DNA of 8,894 nucleotides from JBGTKH01 sp041744735 (GTDB taxonomy: Bacteria; Planctomycetota; Planctomycetia; Pirellulales; Pirellulaceae), in NCBI GenBank assembly GCA_041744735.1, contig JBGTKH010000696.1, positions 1 through 8,894 on the forward strand, in the 5' to 3' direction. Under the pieces are notes generated by a model. It was not told the origin of the DNA. It searched no databases and saw only the letters and a list, made by a program, of their open reading frames with translations. Shown piece by piece: positions 1 to 5,876 of the stretch. Made by a program: the position numbers and the translations under genes. Position 1 is the first letter of the stretch. Each line of letters begins with the position of its first letter.

Positions 1-209
1 GGCGATTTCATCTTCGAGAACGAATGGCAATCGTTCCGCACGAAGAAGGACCGGTCGCTAGAATTACAGAGCGTGTTCCACGAGTGCCCGCCGGGCCGGC
101 GCAAGATCGCCGTGAAGGTCGTCGACATTTCGGGAATGATACGATGACCATCATCGACGTGAACGTCGGGAAAAACGGCGGCAACCACGGCAGCAAAAAA
201 AAGACATGA
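1..209 (+). pseudogene. 3' end of a type III-like site-specific DNA methyltransferase (Mod), frameshifted
   Basis: The gene enters from outside the window. Frame 1 reads GDFIFENEWQSFRTKKD and then KIAVKVVDI before stopping at a TGA at 145-147. Frame 3 continues the same protein as FGNDTMTIIDVNVG and ends at the TGA at 207-209. The joined tail (NEWQSxRTKK, a short beta-rich stretch, KVVDIFGNDT) matches what I know of the C-termini of adenine methyltransferases that pair with helicase-type Res proteins; the catalytic DPPY and SAM motifs would lie upstream, unseen. Adding one T to the TTT at about 128-130 (GAC ATT TTC GGG) restores the frame, so a single-base deletion or a sequencing error is the simplest reading. 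If the frame is truly broken, the last 20 or so residues are lost; whether that inactivates the enzyme cannot be judged here. The true stop overlaps the hicA start as ATGA. Confidence 0.72.
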
Positions 210-454
210 CGCGGCGCGAAAAGTTGATCGACAAAATGAGCCGCAGTCCTGGCAATATTCGCTTCGTGGAAGTGGATGCGTTGCTGCGGTATGAAGGGTT
301 TGTACTGTTTAACCAGCGGGGCAGTCATTGCACGTACCATCGCGCAGACGGTCGTGTCTTGACGATTGTGAAACCACACGGCGGCCGCAAGACCTGCCAT
401 CCAACCGACATTCGAAGATTGTTGAGGGTTCTAGGCTATGAACACAACGCATGA
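206..454 (+). CDS. hicA: HicA-family mRNA interferase toxin
   Basis: This 82-residue protein has the HicA layout: an N-terminal helix (MTRREKLIDKM), a helix covering FVEVDALLRYEGF, then strands bearing the RGSH motif (G39, S40, H41) followed by CTYHRADGRVLTI and a C-terminal helix DIRRLLRVLGY. In HicA proteins the histidine of the G-S-H segment in the dsRBD-like fold is the catalytic residue for ribosome-independent mRNA cleavage, and it is present here. The start codon overlaps the methyltransferase stop in an ATGA, and there is no Shine-Dalgarno sequence (an A8 run lies just upstream), so translation is probably coupled to the upstream gene. It overlaps hicB by 17 bases. It is somewhat longer than a minimal HicA (about 60 residues). 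No damage is visible, so it is likely a functional toxin. Confidence 0.85.
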   Translation: MTRREKLIDKMSRSPGNIRFVEVDALLRYEGFVLFNQRGSHCTYHRADGRVLTIVKPHGGRKTCHPTDIRRLLRVLGYEHNA

Positions 455-674
455 GTATCGCGGCTACGTATTTACCGTGATTTACGAGGCGAAAGATCCA
501 GCGTACATCGTGCAGTTCAGCGATATGCCCGACATCATTACCAGCGGTCAGACGCTGGGCGACGCGTTCACCAACGCCTGCGAGGCGCTCGACTTGCATT
601 TGGAGAGCCTGCAAAAACTCGGTAAGCGACTTCCGAAGCCGAAACATCGCCTGATCGTGGAGGCCGTCAAGTAA
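438..674 (+). CDS. hicB: HicB-family antitoxin, short single-domain form
   Basis: This 78-residue protein starts with a strand-rich part (YRGYVFTVIYEAKDPAYIVQF), then the HicB signature in which a Pro-Asp-Ile-Ile-Thr-Ser-Gly turn leads into a helix with DAFTNACEALDLHL (residues 42-55). This is the partial RNase-H-like fold that binds and blocks HicA. The start at 438 lies inside hicA and has a GAGGG ribosome site at 424-428, nine bases upstream. Many HicB proteins carry a C-terminal ribbon-helix-helix or helix-turn-helix domain; here only about 15 residues follow the core, so no separate DNA-binding domain fits. Autoregulation by HicB may be weak or absent, with expression left to the host operon; that is inference. 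The stop TAA is followed at once by the ATG of the res remnant. Confidence 0.85.
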   Translation: MNTTHEYRGYVFTVIYEAKDPAYIVQFSDMPDIITSGQTLGDAFTNACEALDLHLESLQKLGKRLPKPKHRLIVEAVK

Positions 675-1212
675 ATGGCACTGCACCCTGACTTCCCGGA
701 TTCACCGCACGCGATTCTCGATCCCAAGATTCGCTGGTTTCCTGCAGACGATCATGAAAGAACTGCGGCTGGTGAGCGGCTACGACGTGCTGTATGCAAA
801 AGTCAAAGCTTTCGTCCAGAACGAATTATTCGATCAGGCTGTCGACCTGGAAGATCCAAACACGTTGCGCAACTTGTCCGAGTTGGCGGCAACGAAAACC
901 TTGATTGAATCATTCAAAATGGCGATCAACGCACTGACCGTGCAAGACAAGGGCGATGCCGAGATTAGGGATACGATCAAGCTGCGGCAGACACGGCCGT
1001 TCGTCACAAAGGATCAGGCATACTTGGTTCCGAAGAAGAGCGTTTTCAATCGCATCGTCGGCCAAGGCGGGTTCGAATTGCAATTCGCCAGTTTCCTGGA
1101 AGATTGCAGCGATGTCGTTTCCTACGCCAAGAACTACCTAGCTGTCCACTTTAAGTTGGATTATCTAGCGTACCCTTATCCAGAGAGAGTTGCAGCACCG
1201 GTATGCGCTTAA
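675..1212 (+). pseudogene. Remnant of a type III-like restriction helicase/nuclease (Res), internally deleted and truncated
   Basis: Two pieces of one protein are visible in different frames. From the ATG at 675, frame 3 gives MALHPDFPDSPHAILDPKIRWFPAD, which resembles the N-terminus of large DEAD/DEAH-box restriction proteins of the BPTD_3080 type. From about 754, frame 1 gives LVSGYDVLYAKVKAF, then DLEDPNTLRNLSE, then IKLRQTRPFV, VPKKSVFNRIVG, FASFLEDCSDV and YAKNYLAVHFKLDY, which resemble the late part of such proteins. The whole ATPase/helicase core between them is missing; the junction lies at about 741-765. After FKLDY the family pattern breaks and 12 unrelated residues lead to TAA at 1212, just before the place where the YPDF...ETK-type nuclease motif is expected. 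The gene abuts hicB (TAAATG). It should have neither translocase nor nuclease activity. The family assignment is from memory of its motifs, not from a search. Confidence 0.75.
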
Positions 1213-1379
1213 GAAAGCCGAACCGACGACGTATGTCGATAATGCGTACGGCGTTTGGCGCCCGGTACTTTTCACTTTCTGCCGCTCCCCGAAACTTCCG
1301 CGACAGTCAAGGGTTGAATGGAACAGCCTGCGAGCGGATTCGCAAGTCACGCCTCTGTGCAAAATCCGCCCGGCGATTG

Positions 1380-1402
1380 GGCCGAGCCATGTCCACTCGG
1401 CC
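1380..1402 (+). terminator. Possible weak terminator-like hairpin
   Basis: A perfect 7-bp stem (GGCCGAG at 1380-1386, CTCGGCC at 1396-1402) has a 9-base loop and is followed after a few bases by AAATTTTAAAA. The following tract is not a clean U run, so this could also be a chance palindrome or the end of an upstream transcript. Confidence 0.3.
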
Positions 1403-1455
1403 GTCCTTAAATTTTAAAAACGTAGTTTCCCGTTTCTCCCGTTGATTCCCATTTC

Positions 1456-1461
1456 AAGGAG
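1456..1461 (+). promoter_or_regulatory. Ribosome binding site that fixes the start of the Spy-like gene
   Basis: AAGGAG lies eight bases before the ATG at 1470. This spacing favours that ATG over the in-frame TTG at 1464 (three bases away) and the ATG at 1476 (14 bases away). Confidence 0.75.
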
Positions 1462-1469
1462 TTTTGCAC

Positions 1470-2243
1470 ATGGTAATGGCTCGAAAGTATTTGTTGGCTG
1501 CGGTGTCGGCCGTGTCGATGGTGGTGCTCGGCGTTAGCGCTGCGCAGGCTCAACCGGGTCAGGGCGGCCCTGGCGGTCCCGGCGGCGGTGGCGTTGAATT
1601 GCTGGCGCGCGAAGATGTGCGCAAAGATCTGGAGTTGGTCGACGACCAAAATGAAAAGCTGGCAAGTATACGAGACAAGATGCGTCAGCAGATCGGTGAA
1701 ATTTTCCGGGGGGGCCAAGGTCAGGAAGGCGCGCGAGAAGCGATGCAGAAACTGGCCGAAGAGGCGCAGGCGGAAATCGACGGCATTCTGCTGCCGCACC
1801 AGTCGAAGCGGCTGAAGCAGATCAGACTGCAGTTGAGCATGCGAGGTAGTGCGGCCGGCTCATTGGCGGGCGGCTCGCTCGCAGAAGAATTGAAAATTAC
1901 CGACGAGCAAAAAGAGCAGCTTCAGGCCAAGTCTGAGGAAGTCGAGCAGGAGTTGCGACAGAAGCTGGCCGAGCTTCGTAAAGAAGCACAGGAGAAACTG
2001 CTGTCGGTGTTGACACCGTCCCAGCGCGAACAATTCAAAGAGATGGTTGGCGAACCGTTTGAGGCCACCGAACAACAGCGCGGTTTTGGCGGCGGGTTCG
2101 GTGGACAGGGCGGACAGGGCGGTGGTGGTTTCGGTCGGCCCGGCGGACAGCCCGGCGACGGTCGCCCCGGCCAAGGTGGTCGGCCCGGACAGGGCGGACG
2201 CCCTGGCCAAGATGACGGCAATCGCGAACGTCCCGACGCCTAA
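1470..2243 (+). CDS. Exported Spy/CpxP-like LTxxQ protein with a glycine-rich tail
   Basis: The 257-residue product begins with a signal peptide: basic MARK, a hydrophobic core (LLAAVSAVSMVVLGV), and a likely cut after AQA at residue 27. The mature part holds two similar charged helical units. Unit one starts LELVDDQ (54-60) and ends LLPHQ (107-111); unit two starts LKITDEQ (141-147) and ends LTPSQ (181-185). LTxxQ-type pairs mark the Spy/CpxP family of periplasmic proteins, some of which act as chaperones or stress sensors. From about residue 204 the chain is disordered, rich in Gly, Arg, Pro and Gln, with GGRPGQ repeats. No membrane anchor follows the signal peptide, so it is probably periplasmic or secreted. 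No enzyme motif is seen and the precise function is unknown. It lies upstream of the secretion genes on the same strand, but the promoter-like sequence at 2320 suggests separate transcription. Confidence 0.75.
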   Translation: MVMARKYLLAAVSAVSMVVLGVSAAQAQPGQGGPGGPGGGGVELLAREDVRKDLELVDDQNEKLASIRDKMRQQIGEIFRGGQGQEGAREAMQKLAEEAQAEIDGILLPHQSKRLKQIRLQLSMRGSAAGSLAGGSLAEELKITDEQKEQLQAKSEEVEQELRQKLAELRKEAQEKLLSVLTPSQREQFKEMVGEPFEATEQQRGFGGGFGGQGGQGGGGFGRPGGQPGDGRPGQGGRPGQGGRPGQDDGNRERPDA

Positions 2244-2287
2244 AGCACCCCCATCCAAGGTCAAGCGTCTAACTGACTTTTGAAAAC

Positions 2288-2325
2288 AGTGTCTCGTTCG
2301 CCGAATTCGGCCGCGACACTATAAT
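2288..2325 (+). promoter_or_regulatory. Candidate promoter -10 box overlapping an imperfect palindrome
   Basis: A perfect TATAAT occurs at 2320-2325. Just upstream, AGTGTC (2288-2293) and GACACT (2315-2320) form an inverted repeat with partly paired sequence between them, centred on an EcoRI-like CCGAATTCGG. No good -35 sits at 16-18 bases (TTCGCC at 2297 matches only half), so an activator or a non-housekeeping sigma factor may be needed. It would place the transcription start near 2332, giving gspE a leader of about 145 bases. The palindrome could be an operator or part of a terminator for the upstream gene. Confidence 0.4.
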
Positions 2326-2340
2326 GAAGAAATCGTCCCA

Positions 2341-2378
2341 GGCAGCCCGTTGAGAGCCGCGTCTTTCAGCGGGCTGCC
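2341..2378 (+). repeat. 13-bp stem-loop in the putative gspE leader
   Basis: GGCAGCCCGTTGA (2341-2353) pairs with TCAGCGGGCTGCC (2366-2378) across a 12-base loop, with one G-U pair and no mismatch. It is not followed by a T-run, so it is not an ordinary intrinsic terminator. It may be a dispersed palindromic repeat, an mRNA-stabilising 5' structure, or the end of the transcript from the Spy-like gene. Confidence 0.65.
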
Positions 2379-2475
2379 GGTCGACGAAAAGGAAACCAAG
2401 TTCGCCGCCGCGGGGTAGAACCCAAGGCCACTGCGAACTCCAAACATTTTCAACTCTCAACACGAAGTCGAACGA

Positions 2476-4182
2476 ATGGAAGCCGGCGAAATACTGTTGC
2501 GACGAGGCTTGCTCAACCCACGGCAACTGGAGCTATCGCGAAACGCAAATGGCGAAGGGGCCAAGCTGGTGGATGCCGCGGTCGAGATGGGCTTCGTGAA
2601 TGAAGAAGAGGCGCTCAAGGCGCTGGGTGAGGAAGTCGGTCTGGACTTCATCGACCTGAGTGAAACGGAAATCGACGTTTCGCTGCTGAAGACTTTTCCG
2701 CAGAAGCTGATTCATCGCCAGTCGCTGTTTCCGATCCGCCGCACGAACGGCCAATTGATTGTAGCTACCAGCGACCCGTTCGATCTGTATCCGCTGGACG
2801 AAGTCAGTGCCGCCACCGGTTTGTCGGTCGTGCCGGTACTGGCCTCACGCAACGAGATCGCGAAGTTGATCAAGCGGTATCTGGGCGTCGGCAGCGAGAC
2901 GATCGACGGCCTGATGGAGCAGACGGAAGAAGACGGCGTCGAGCTGCTCGAAGATATTGAGACCGACGGCTCGGAACTTTCCGAGATGGCCCAAGAGGCG
3001 TCGGTGGTGCGGCTGGTCAACGAGATTCTGCTCGAAGCTATCGAAACGCGAGCCAGCGATATTCACATCGAATCGCAGCCGTCCGGTTTGGTCGTGCGTT
3101 ACCGGGTCGACGGTTTGCTGCACCCGCAGCCGATGCCGCCGGAGATCAATCGTTTTCAAGCTGCCATCGTCAGCCGCTTGAAGATCATGGCCCGCCTGAA
3201 CATCGCCGAGAAGCGATTGCCGCAAGACGGCCGCATCAAGCTGAAGGTGAAGGGCCGCGAGGTCGACGTCCGCGTGTCGGTGATCCCCATGATTCACGGC
3301 GAAGGGATCGTGATGCGTATTTTGGACAAAGGCAGCATGACCTTTGATCTGAAGTCGCTGGGCATGGGCGACGACACTTACGACACTTATCGCCAGTTGA
3401 TCGAAATGCCGCACGGCATCGTCCTCGTCACCGGGCCGACGGGCTCCGGTAAAACGACAACGCTTTACAGTTCGTTGCTGGAAATTAACAACGACGACGT
3501 GAAGATCATCACGACCGAAGATCCCGTCGAGTATCAGCTTCAAGGCATTAACCAGATTCAAGTGCATCCGCGCATCGGGCTGACGTTCGCTCAATCGCTC
3601 CGCAGCATTCTGCGGCACGACCCCGACGTGGTGCTGGTGGGCGAAATCCGCGACTTGGAAACGGCCGAGAACGCGATTCAAGCGTCGCTGACCGGCCACT
3701 TGGTGTTCAGCACGCTGCACACCAACGACGCGGCCGGTGCGTACGCGCGGTTGGTCGACATGGGCGTCGAGCCGTTTCTAGTCGCCAGCAACGTCGAAGC
3801 GGTGATGGCTCAGCGGCTGGTGCGCAAGTTGTGCTCGCATTGCAAGGAATCGTATAAACCGCGGAAGGAAGACCTGCCGGATGATTTTCCGTTCGACCGG
3901 CTGGGCGATGCGCAGGTTTATCGTCATGGTGGTTGCCGTCAGTGTCGTAATGTCGGCTACAGCGGCCGGTTAGGCGTGTACGAACTGATGGTCACGTCCG
4001 ACGAAGTGCGGCAACTGGCCCACGACCGGGCCAGCAGTTGGAAGGTGAAAGACGCCGCCGTCCGCAACGGCATGCACACGCTGCGAATGGACGGCTGGAA
4101 AAAGGTATTGGCCGGCGCGACCACCGTCGACGAAGTGCTGCGAGTGACTAAAGGGGACCACGGGATTGTGTCAAAGCACTAA
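2476..4182 (+). CDS. gspE: Type II secretion ATPase GspE
   Basis: This 568-residue cytoplasmic AAA-type ATPase powers assembly of the T2SS pseudopilus. The N-terminal region (about 1-130) resembles the GspE N domains that dock on the inner-membrane platform. An acidic linker (about 145-165, EQTEEDG...LEDIETDG) leads to the N2/C1 ATPase core. Visible motifs are Walker A GPTGSGKTTT (320-329), the Asp box TTEDPVEY (346-353), Walker B VVLVGEIRD with E390, and the His box GHLVFSTLHTND (407-418). Four cysteines, C453-x2-C456 and C487-x2-C490, form the zinc-binding module found in GspE and PilB. Length and motifs are normal and the gene looks intact. The ATG at 2476 has no clear Shine-Dalgarno sequence. 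It could be called PilB from sequence alone, but the following F-G-H-I-J order supports GspE. Confidence 0.95.
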   Translation: MEAGEILLRRGLLNPRQLELSRNANGEGAKLVDAAVEMGFVNEEEALKALGEEVGLDFIDLSETEIDVSLLKTFPQKLIHRQSLFPIRRTNGQLIVATSDPFDLYPLDEVSAATGLSVVPVLASRNEIAKLIKRYLGVGSETIDGLMEQTEEDGVELLEDIETDGSELSEMAQEASVVRLVNEILLEAIETRASDIHIESQPSGLVVRYRVDGLLHPQPMPPEINRFQAAIVSRLKIMARLNIAEKRLPQDGRIKLKVKGREVDVRVSVIPMIHGEGIVMRILDKGSMTFDLKSLGMGDDTYDTYRQLIEMPHGIVLVTGPTGSGKTTTLYSSLLEINNDDVKIITTEDPVEYQLQGINQIQVHPRIGLTFAQSLRSILRHDPDVVLVGEIRDLETAENAIQASLTGHLVFSTLHTNDAAGAYARLVDMGVEPFLVASNVEAVMAQRLVRKLCSHCKESYKPRKEDLPDDFPFDRLGDAQVYRHGGCRQCRNVGYSGRLGVYELMVTSDEVRQLAHDRASSWKVKDAAVRNGMHTLRMDGWKKVLAGATTVDEVLRVTKGDHGIVSKH

Positions 4183-4209
4183 GGATCGCGAAAAAATAAC
4201 CTGATGAAT

Positions 4210-4268
4210 TAGCGGAACGGCGCAAGCCCTCCGGTGCCGCAAACCGGTGGGCTTGCGCCCTGCCGCTA
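4210..4268 (+). repeat. 59-bp palindromic repeat in the gspE-gspF gap
   Basis: Arms at 4210-4229 and 4249-4268 pair over 20 positions (TAGCGG, a 3-base internal loop, GGCGCAAGCCC), and an inner CCGGT/ACCGG stem (4231-4235, 4243-4247) closes a 7-base loop. Palindromes of this GGCGCAAGCCC type are, to my recollection, dispersed in many planctomycete genomes. There is no T-run after it. Confidence 0.8.
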
Positions 4269-4299
4269 CTTTTCCAATCGAGGGCGAGCAAACGCGCAC

Positions 4300-4394
4300 G
4301 GGTCAGTCGTTCAAAATTCAAAATTGCTGGGGAAAGTGCTATCCCAGTGGTGAAACTCGATGCCCAGCAGTTTTGAATTTTGAACGACTGACCC
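4300..4394 (+). repeat. 95-bp element with 32-bp near-perfect inverted arms
   Basis: The arm at 4300-4331 (GGGTCAGTCGTTCAAAATTC onward) is matched by the reverse complement at 4363-4394 at every position except one G-U pair. The 31-base centre is not conserved between arms. Both arms contain the AT-rich TTCAAAATTCAAAA motif. It has no coding capacity; the structure resembles a short MITE-like or REP-like element, and no clear target-site duplication is visible at its edges. Confidence 0.8.
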
Positions 4395-4436
4395 CAGCAC
4401 CGCGGAACCAGGAAACAGAAGAGCAATTACAATAAA

Positions 4437-4481
4437 TGGGAGCCCCGGTCCCGCCGAGAATTAACGGGGCCGGGGCTCCCA
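4437..4481 (+). repeat. 17-bp GC-rich stem-loop just before gspF
   Basis: TGGGAGCCCCGGTCCCG (4437-4453) pairs with CGGGGCCGGGGCTCCCA (4465-4481) with one G-U pair and an 11-base loop. It ends 20 bases before the gspF start codon. Its position lets it act as an RNA-processing or stability barrier between gspE and gspF, or simply be a third repeat in this gap. An upstream in-frame ATG at 4436 lies at its foot, so using that codon would require translating through the stem. Confidence 0.75.
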
Positions 4482-4501
4482 ACTTATCTAACAGAAGTAC
4501 G

Positions 4502-5713
4502 ATGCCCGATTTCGCCTACATCGCCCGCGACATGAGCGGCCAGAAAGTGACCGGCAAGATTTCGGCCAATAGCGAGCGCGAAGCCCTTTCGCTGTTGTCT
4601 GGCCAGTCACTGTTCCCGATTGAGGTCGCCGCCGAAAAGGCCGCCGCGGGCTTTCGTGGCTTTCGTGGCTGGGGTCGCGTGAGCGGACAATTGATGGCGA
4701 CCACGTACAGCCAATTGTCAAATCTGCTACGCAGTGGGGTGCCGATGCTGCGTTCGCTGCGTGTGCTGCGCGACCAAACGACCAACACCACGCTCAAGAA
4801 AGTGCTGGACGACGTGCACGACCGCGTCGAGGAAGGTTCGACGTTGGGCGAAGCGATGGCTCGTCATCCGCGCGTGTTTCGCGAAATGGCGGTCAGCATG
4901 GTTCGCGCCGGCGGGGAAGGCGGCTTCATCGAAGATGCACTGGAACGCGTGGCTCAATTCACCGAACAGCAAGAAGACTTGAAGAGCCGCACGATGGGGG
5001 CACTGGCCTATCCGATCTTTCTGGCCGTGGTCGGCACCAGCGTCGTCTTTGGCTTGGTGGTCTTCTTCGTACCGAAGTTTGCGCAAATGTTCGACCGCCT
5101 GCGGGATCGAGGCGAATTGCCGGTGGTTACCGATTGGCTGCTGTGGACCAGCGACACGCTGCGTAGCTACGGTTTGCTGATTTTGCTGGCCTTCGCGGTC
5201 CTTGCGGTACTGTTGCGAGCGCGGCTGCAGACCGAGGAAGGCAAGCGATTGCGAGACAAGCTGCAACTGCGGCTGCCATTGCTGGGCGGCGTGCTTCAGA
5301 GTCTGGCCGTGGCGCGATTCTGCCGCGTGTTGGGGACGCTTTTGCACAACGGCGTGCCGATCCTGAAATCGCTGGAAATCAGCCGCGAGGCGGCGGGCAA
5401 TCGCGTCCTGTCCGAGGCCATCGGCAAGGCGTCGGAAAACATCTCCGCCGGCCAGTCGCTGGCCAAACCGCTGGCGGCATCCGGACATTTTCCGTCCACC
5501 GTCGTCGAGATGATCGCTGTGGCCGAAGAATCTAATACGCTGGAAAAAGTGTTGGTGACCATCGCCGACGGCCTCGAGCGCCGCACGGCCCGGCGGCTAG
5601 ACCTGGTTGTGCGGTTGCTGGAACCAATCATGTTGTTGATCTTGGCCGGCATCGTGCTGCTGGTCGTTATCGCGCTCTTGCTGCCGGTGATTAAAATGAG
5701 CAGTACCATTTAA
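4502..5713 (+). CDS. gspF: Type II secretion inner-membrane platform protein GspF
   Basis: The 403-residue product has the two-repeat T2SSF architecture. It opens with MPDFAYIARDMSG, the usual GspF N-terminus, which is why I start at 4502 and not at the in-frame ATG at 4436. The first cytoplasmic F domain (about 65-165) contains YSQLSNLLRSGVPML; the second (about 270-370) contains FCRVLGTLLHNGVPIL and MIAVAEESNTLEKVL. Membrane segments are predicted at about 169-191, 222-240 and 373-396. GspF forms the platform core that links the GspE motor to the pseudopilus. No strong ribosome site is visible (only AGAAG near the start). The gene is 319 bases from gspE, an unusually long gap within such an operon, filled by three palindromes. 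It appears intact. Confidence 0.93.
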   Translation: MPDFAYIARDMSGQKVTGKISANSEREALSLLSGQSLFPIEVAAEKAAAGFRGFRGWGRVSGQLMATTYSQLSNLLRSGVPMLRSLRVLRDQTTNTTLKKVLDDVHDRVEEGSTLGEAMARHPRVFREMAVSMVRAGGEGGFIEDALERVAQFTEQQEDLKSRTMGALAYPIFLAVVGTSVVFGLVVFFVPKFAQMFDRLRDRGELPVVTDWLLWTSDTLRSYGLLILLAFAVLAVLLRARLQTEEGKRLRDKLQLRLPLLGGVLQSLAVARFCRVLGTLLHNGVPILKSLEISREAAGNRVLSEAIGKASENISAGQSLAKPLAASGHFPSTVVEMIAVAEESNTLEKVLVTIADGLERRTARRLDLVVRLLEPIMLLILAGIVLLVVIALLLPVIKMSSTI

Positions 5714-5730
5714 CGAGAGGGTGTTACAAA

Positions 5731-5830
5731 ACCGGCGTGTCGTAGCGGAATTCGTGAGAATTCCGAAGTTTCACCGGCGTGTCGTAGCGGAATTCGTGAG
5801 AATTCCGAAGTTTCACAACTTCGGCTACGA
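5731..5830 (+). repeat. Two 42-bp tandem repeats plus a closing inverted arm, gspF-gspG gap
   Basis: The 42-base unit at 5731-5772 is repeated exactly at 5773-5814. Each copy contains a perfect 7-bp hairpin, GGAATTC-gtga-GAATTCC. After copy two, AACTTC (5817-5822) pairs with GAAGTT (5807-5812) and GCTACGA (5824-5830) pairs with TCGTAGC (5782-5788), so copy two plus this tail folds as a closed stem carrying two hairpins. Copy one looks like a recent partial duplication of that folded unit. It may affect transcript processing between gspF and gspG. Confidence 0.85.
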
Positions 5831-5876
5831 TATTGAATTGTCCTGATAACATAGACTTTCACGGGAGATAAGCAGA

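Larger units (their letters stand above)
1213..1469 (+). other. Non-coding spacer between the restriction remnant and the Spy-like gene
   Basis: No convincing gene is seen on either strand. A short open frame at 1190-1417 has no family resemblance and no ribosome site. The stretch may contain further eroded res sequence. Its last third turns AT-rich (TTAAATTTTAAAAAC at 1407-1421) in otherwise GC-rich DNA, which is where a promoter for the next gene would be expected, but I see no clear -35/-10 pair. Confidence 0.5.

Noticed and set aside
195..202. A8 run before hicA, and the A8 run in gspI at 7300-7307, as programmed slippage sites
   Set aside because: Both frames read through correctly without slippage and no alternative product of interest results.
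1190..1417. Small open frames after the res remnant
   Set aside because: No ribosome site, no family pattern, and two frames open at once with basic, low-information translations.
2341..2378. Intrinsic terminator for the Spy-like gene
   Set aside because: The stem is strong but no T-run follows it, and it lies after a better promoter-like box; kept as a repeat or leader structure instead.
2845..3720. Long open frame on the - strand inside gspE (291 codons)
   Set aside because: It mirrors a high-confidence gspE with all ATPase motifs; the translation is His/Gln/Val-rich as expected from antisense of GC-rich coding DNA and has no recognisable domain.
4436..4501. Earlier in-frame start for gspF at 4436
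   Set aside because: The added 22 residues are encoded by the GC-rich stem-loop, and the protein from 4502 has the standard GspF N-terminus.
4727..5488. Long open frame on the - strand inside gspF (253 codons)
   Set aside because: Antisense shadow of gspF with Gln/His/Arg-rich composition and no family resemblance.
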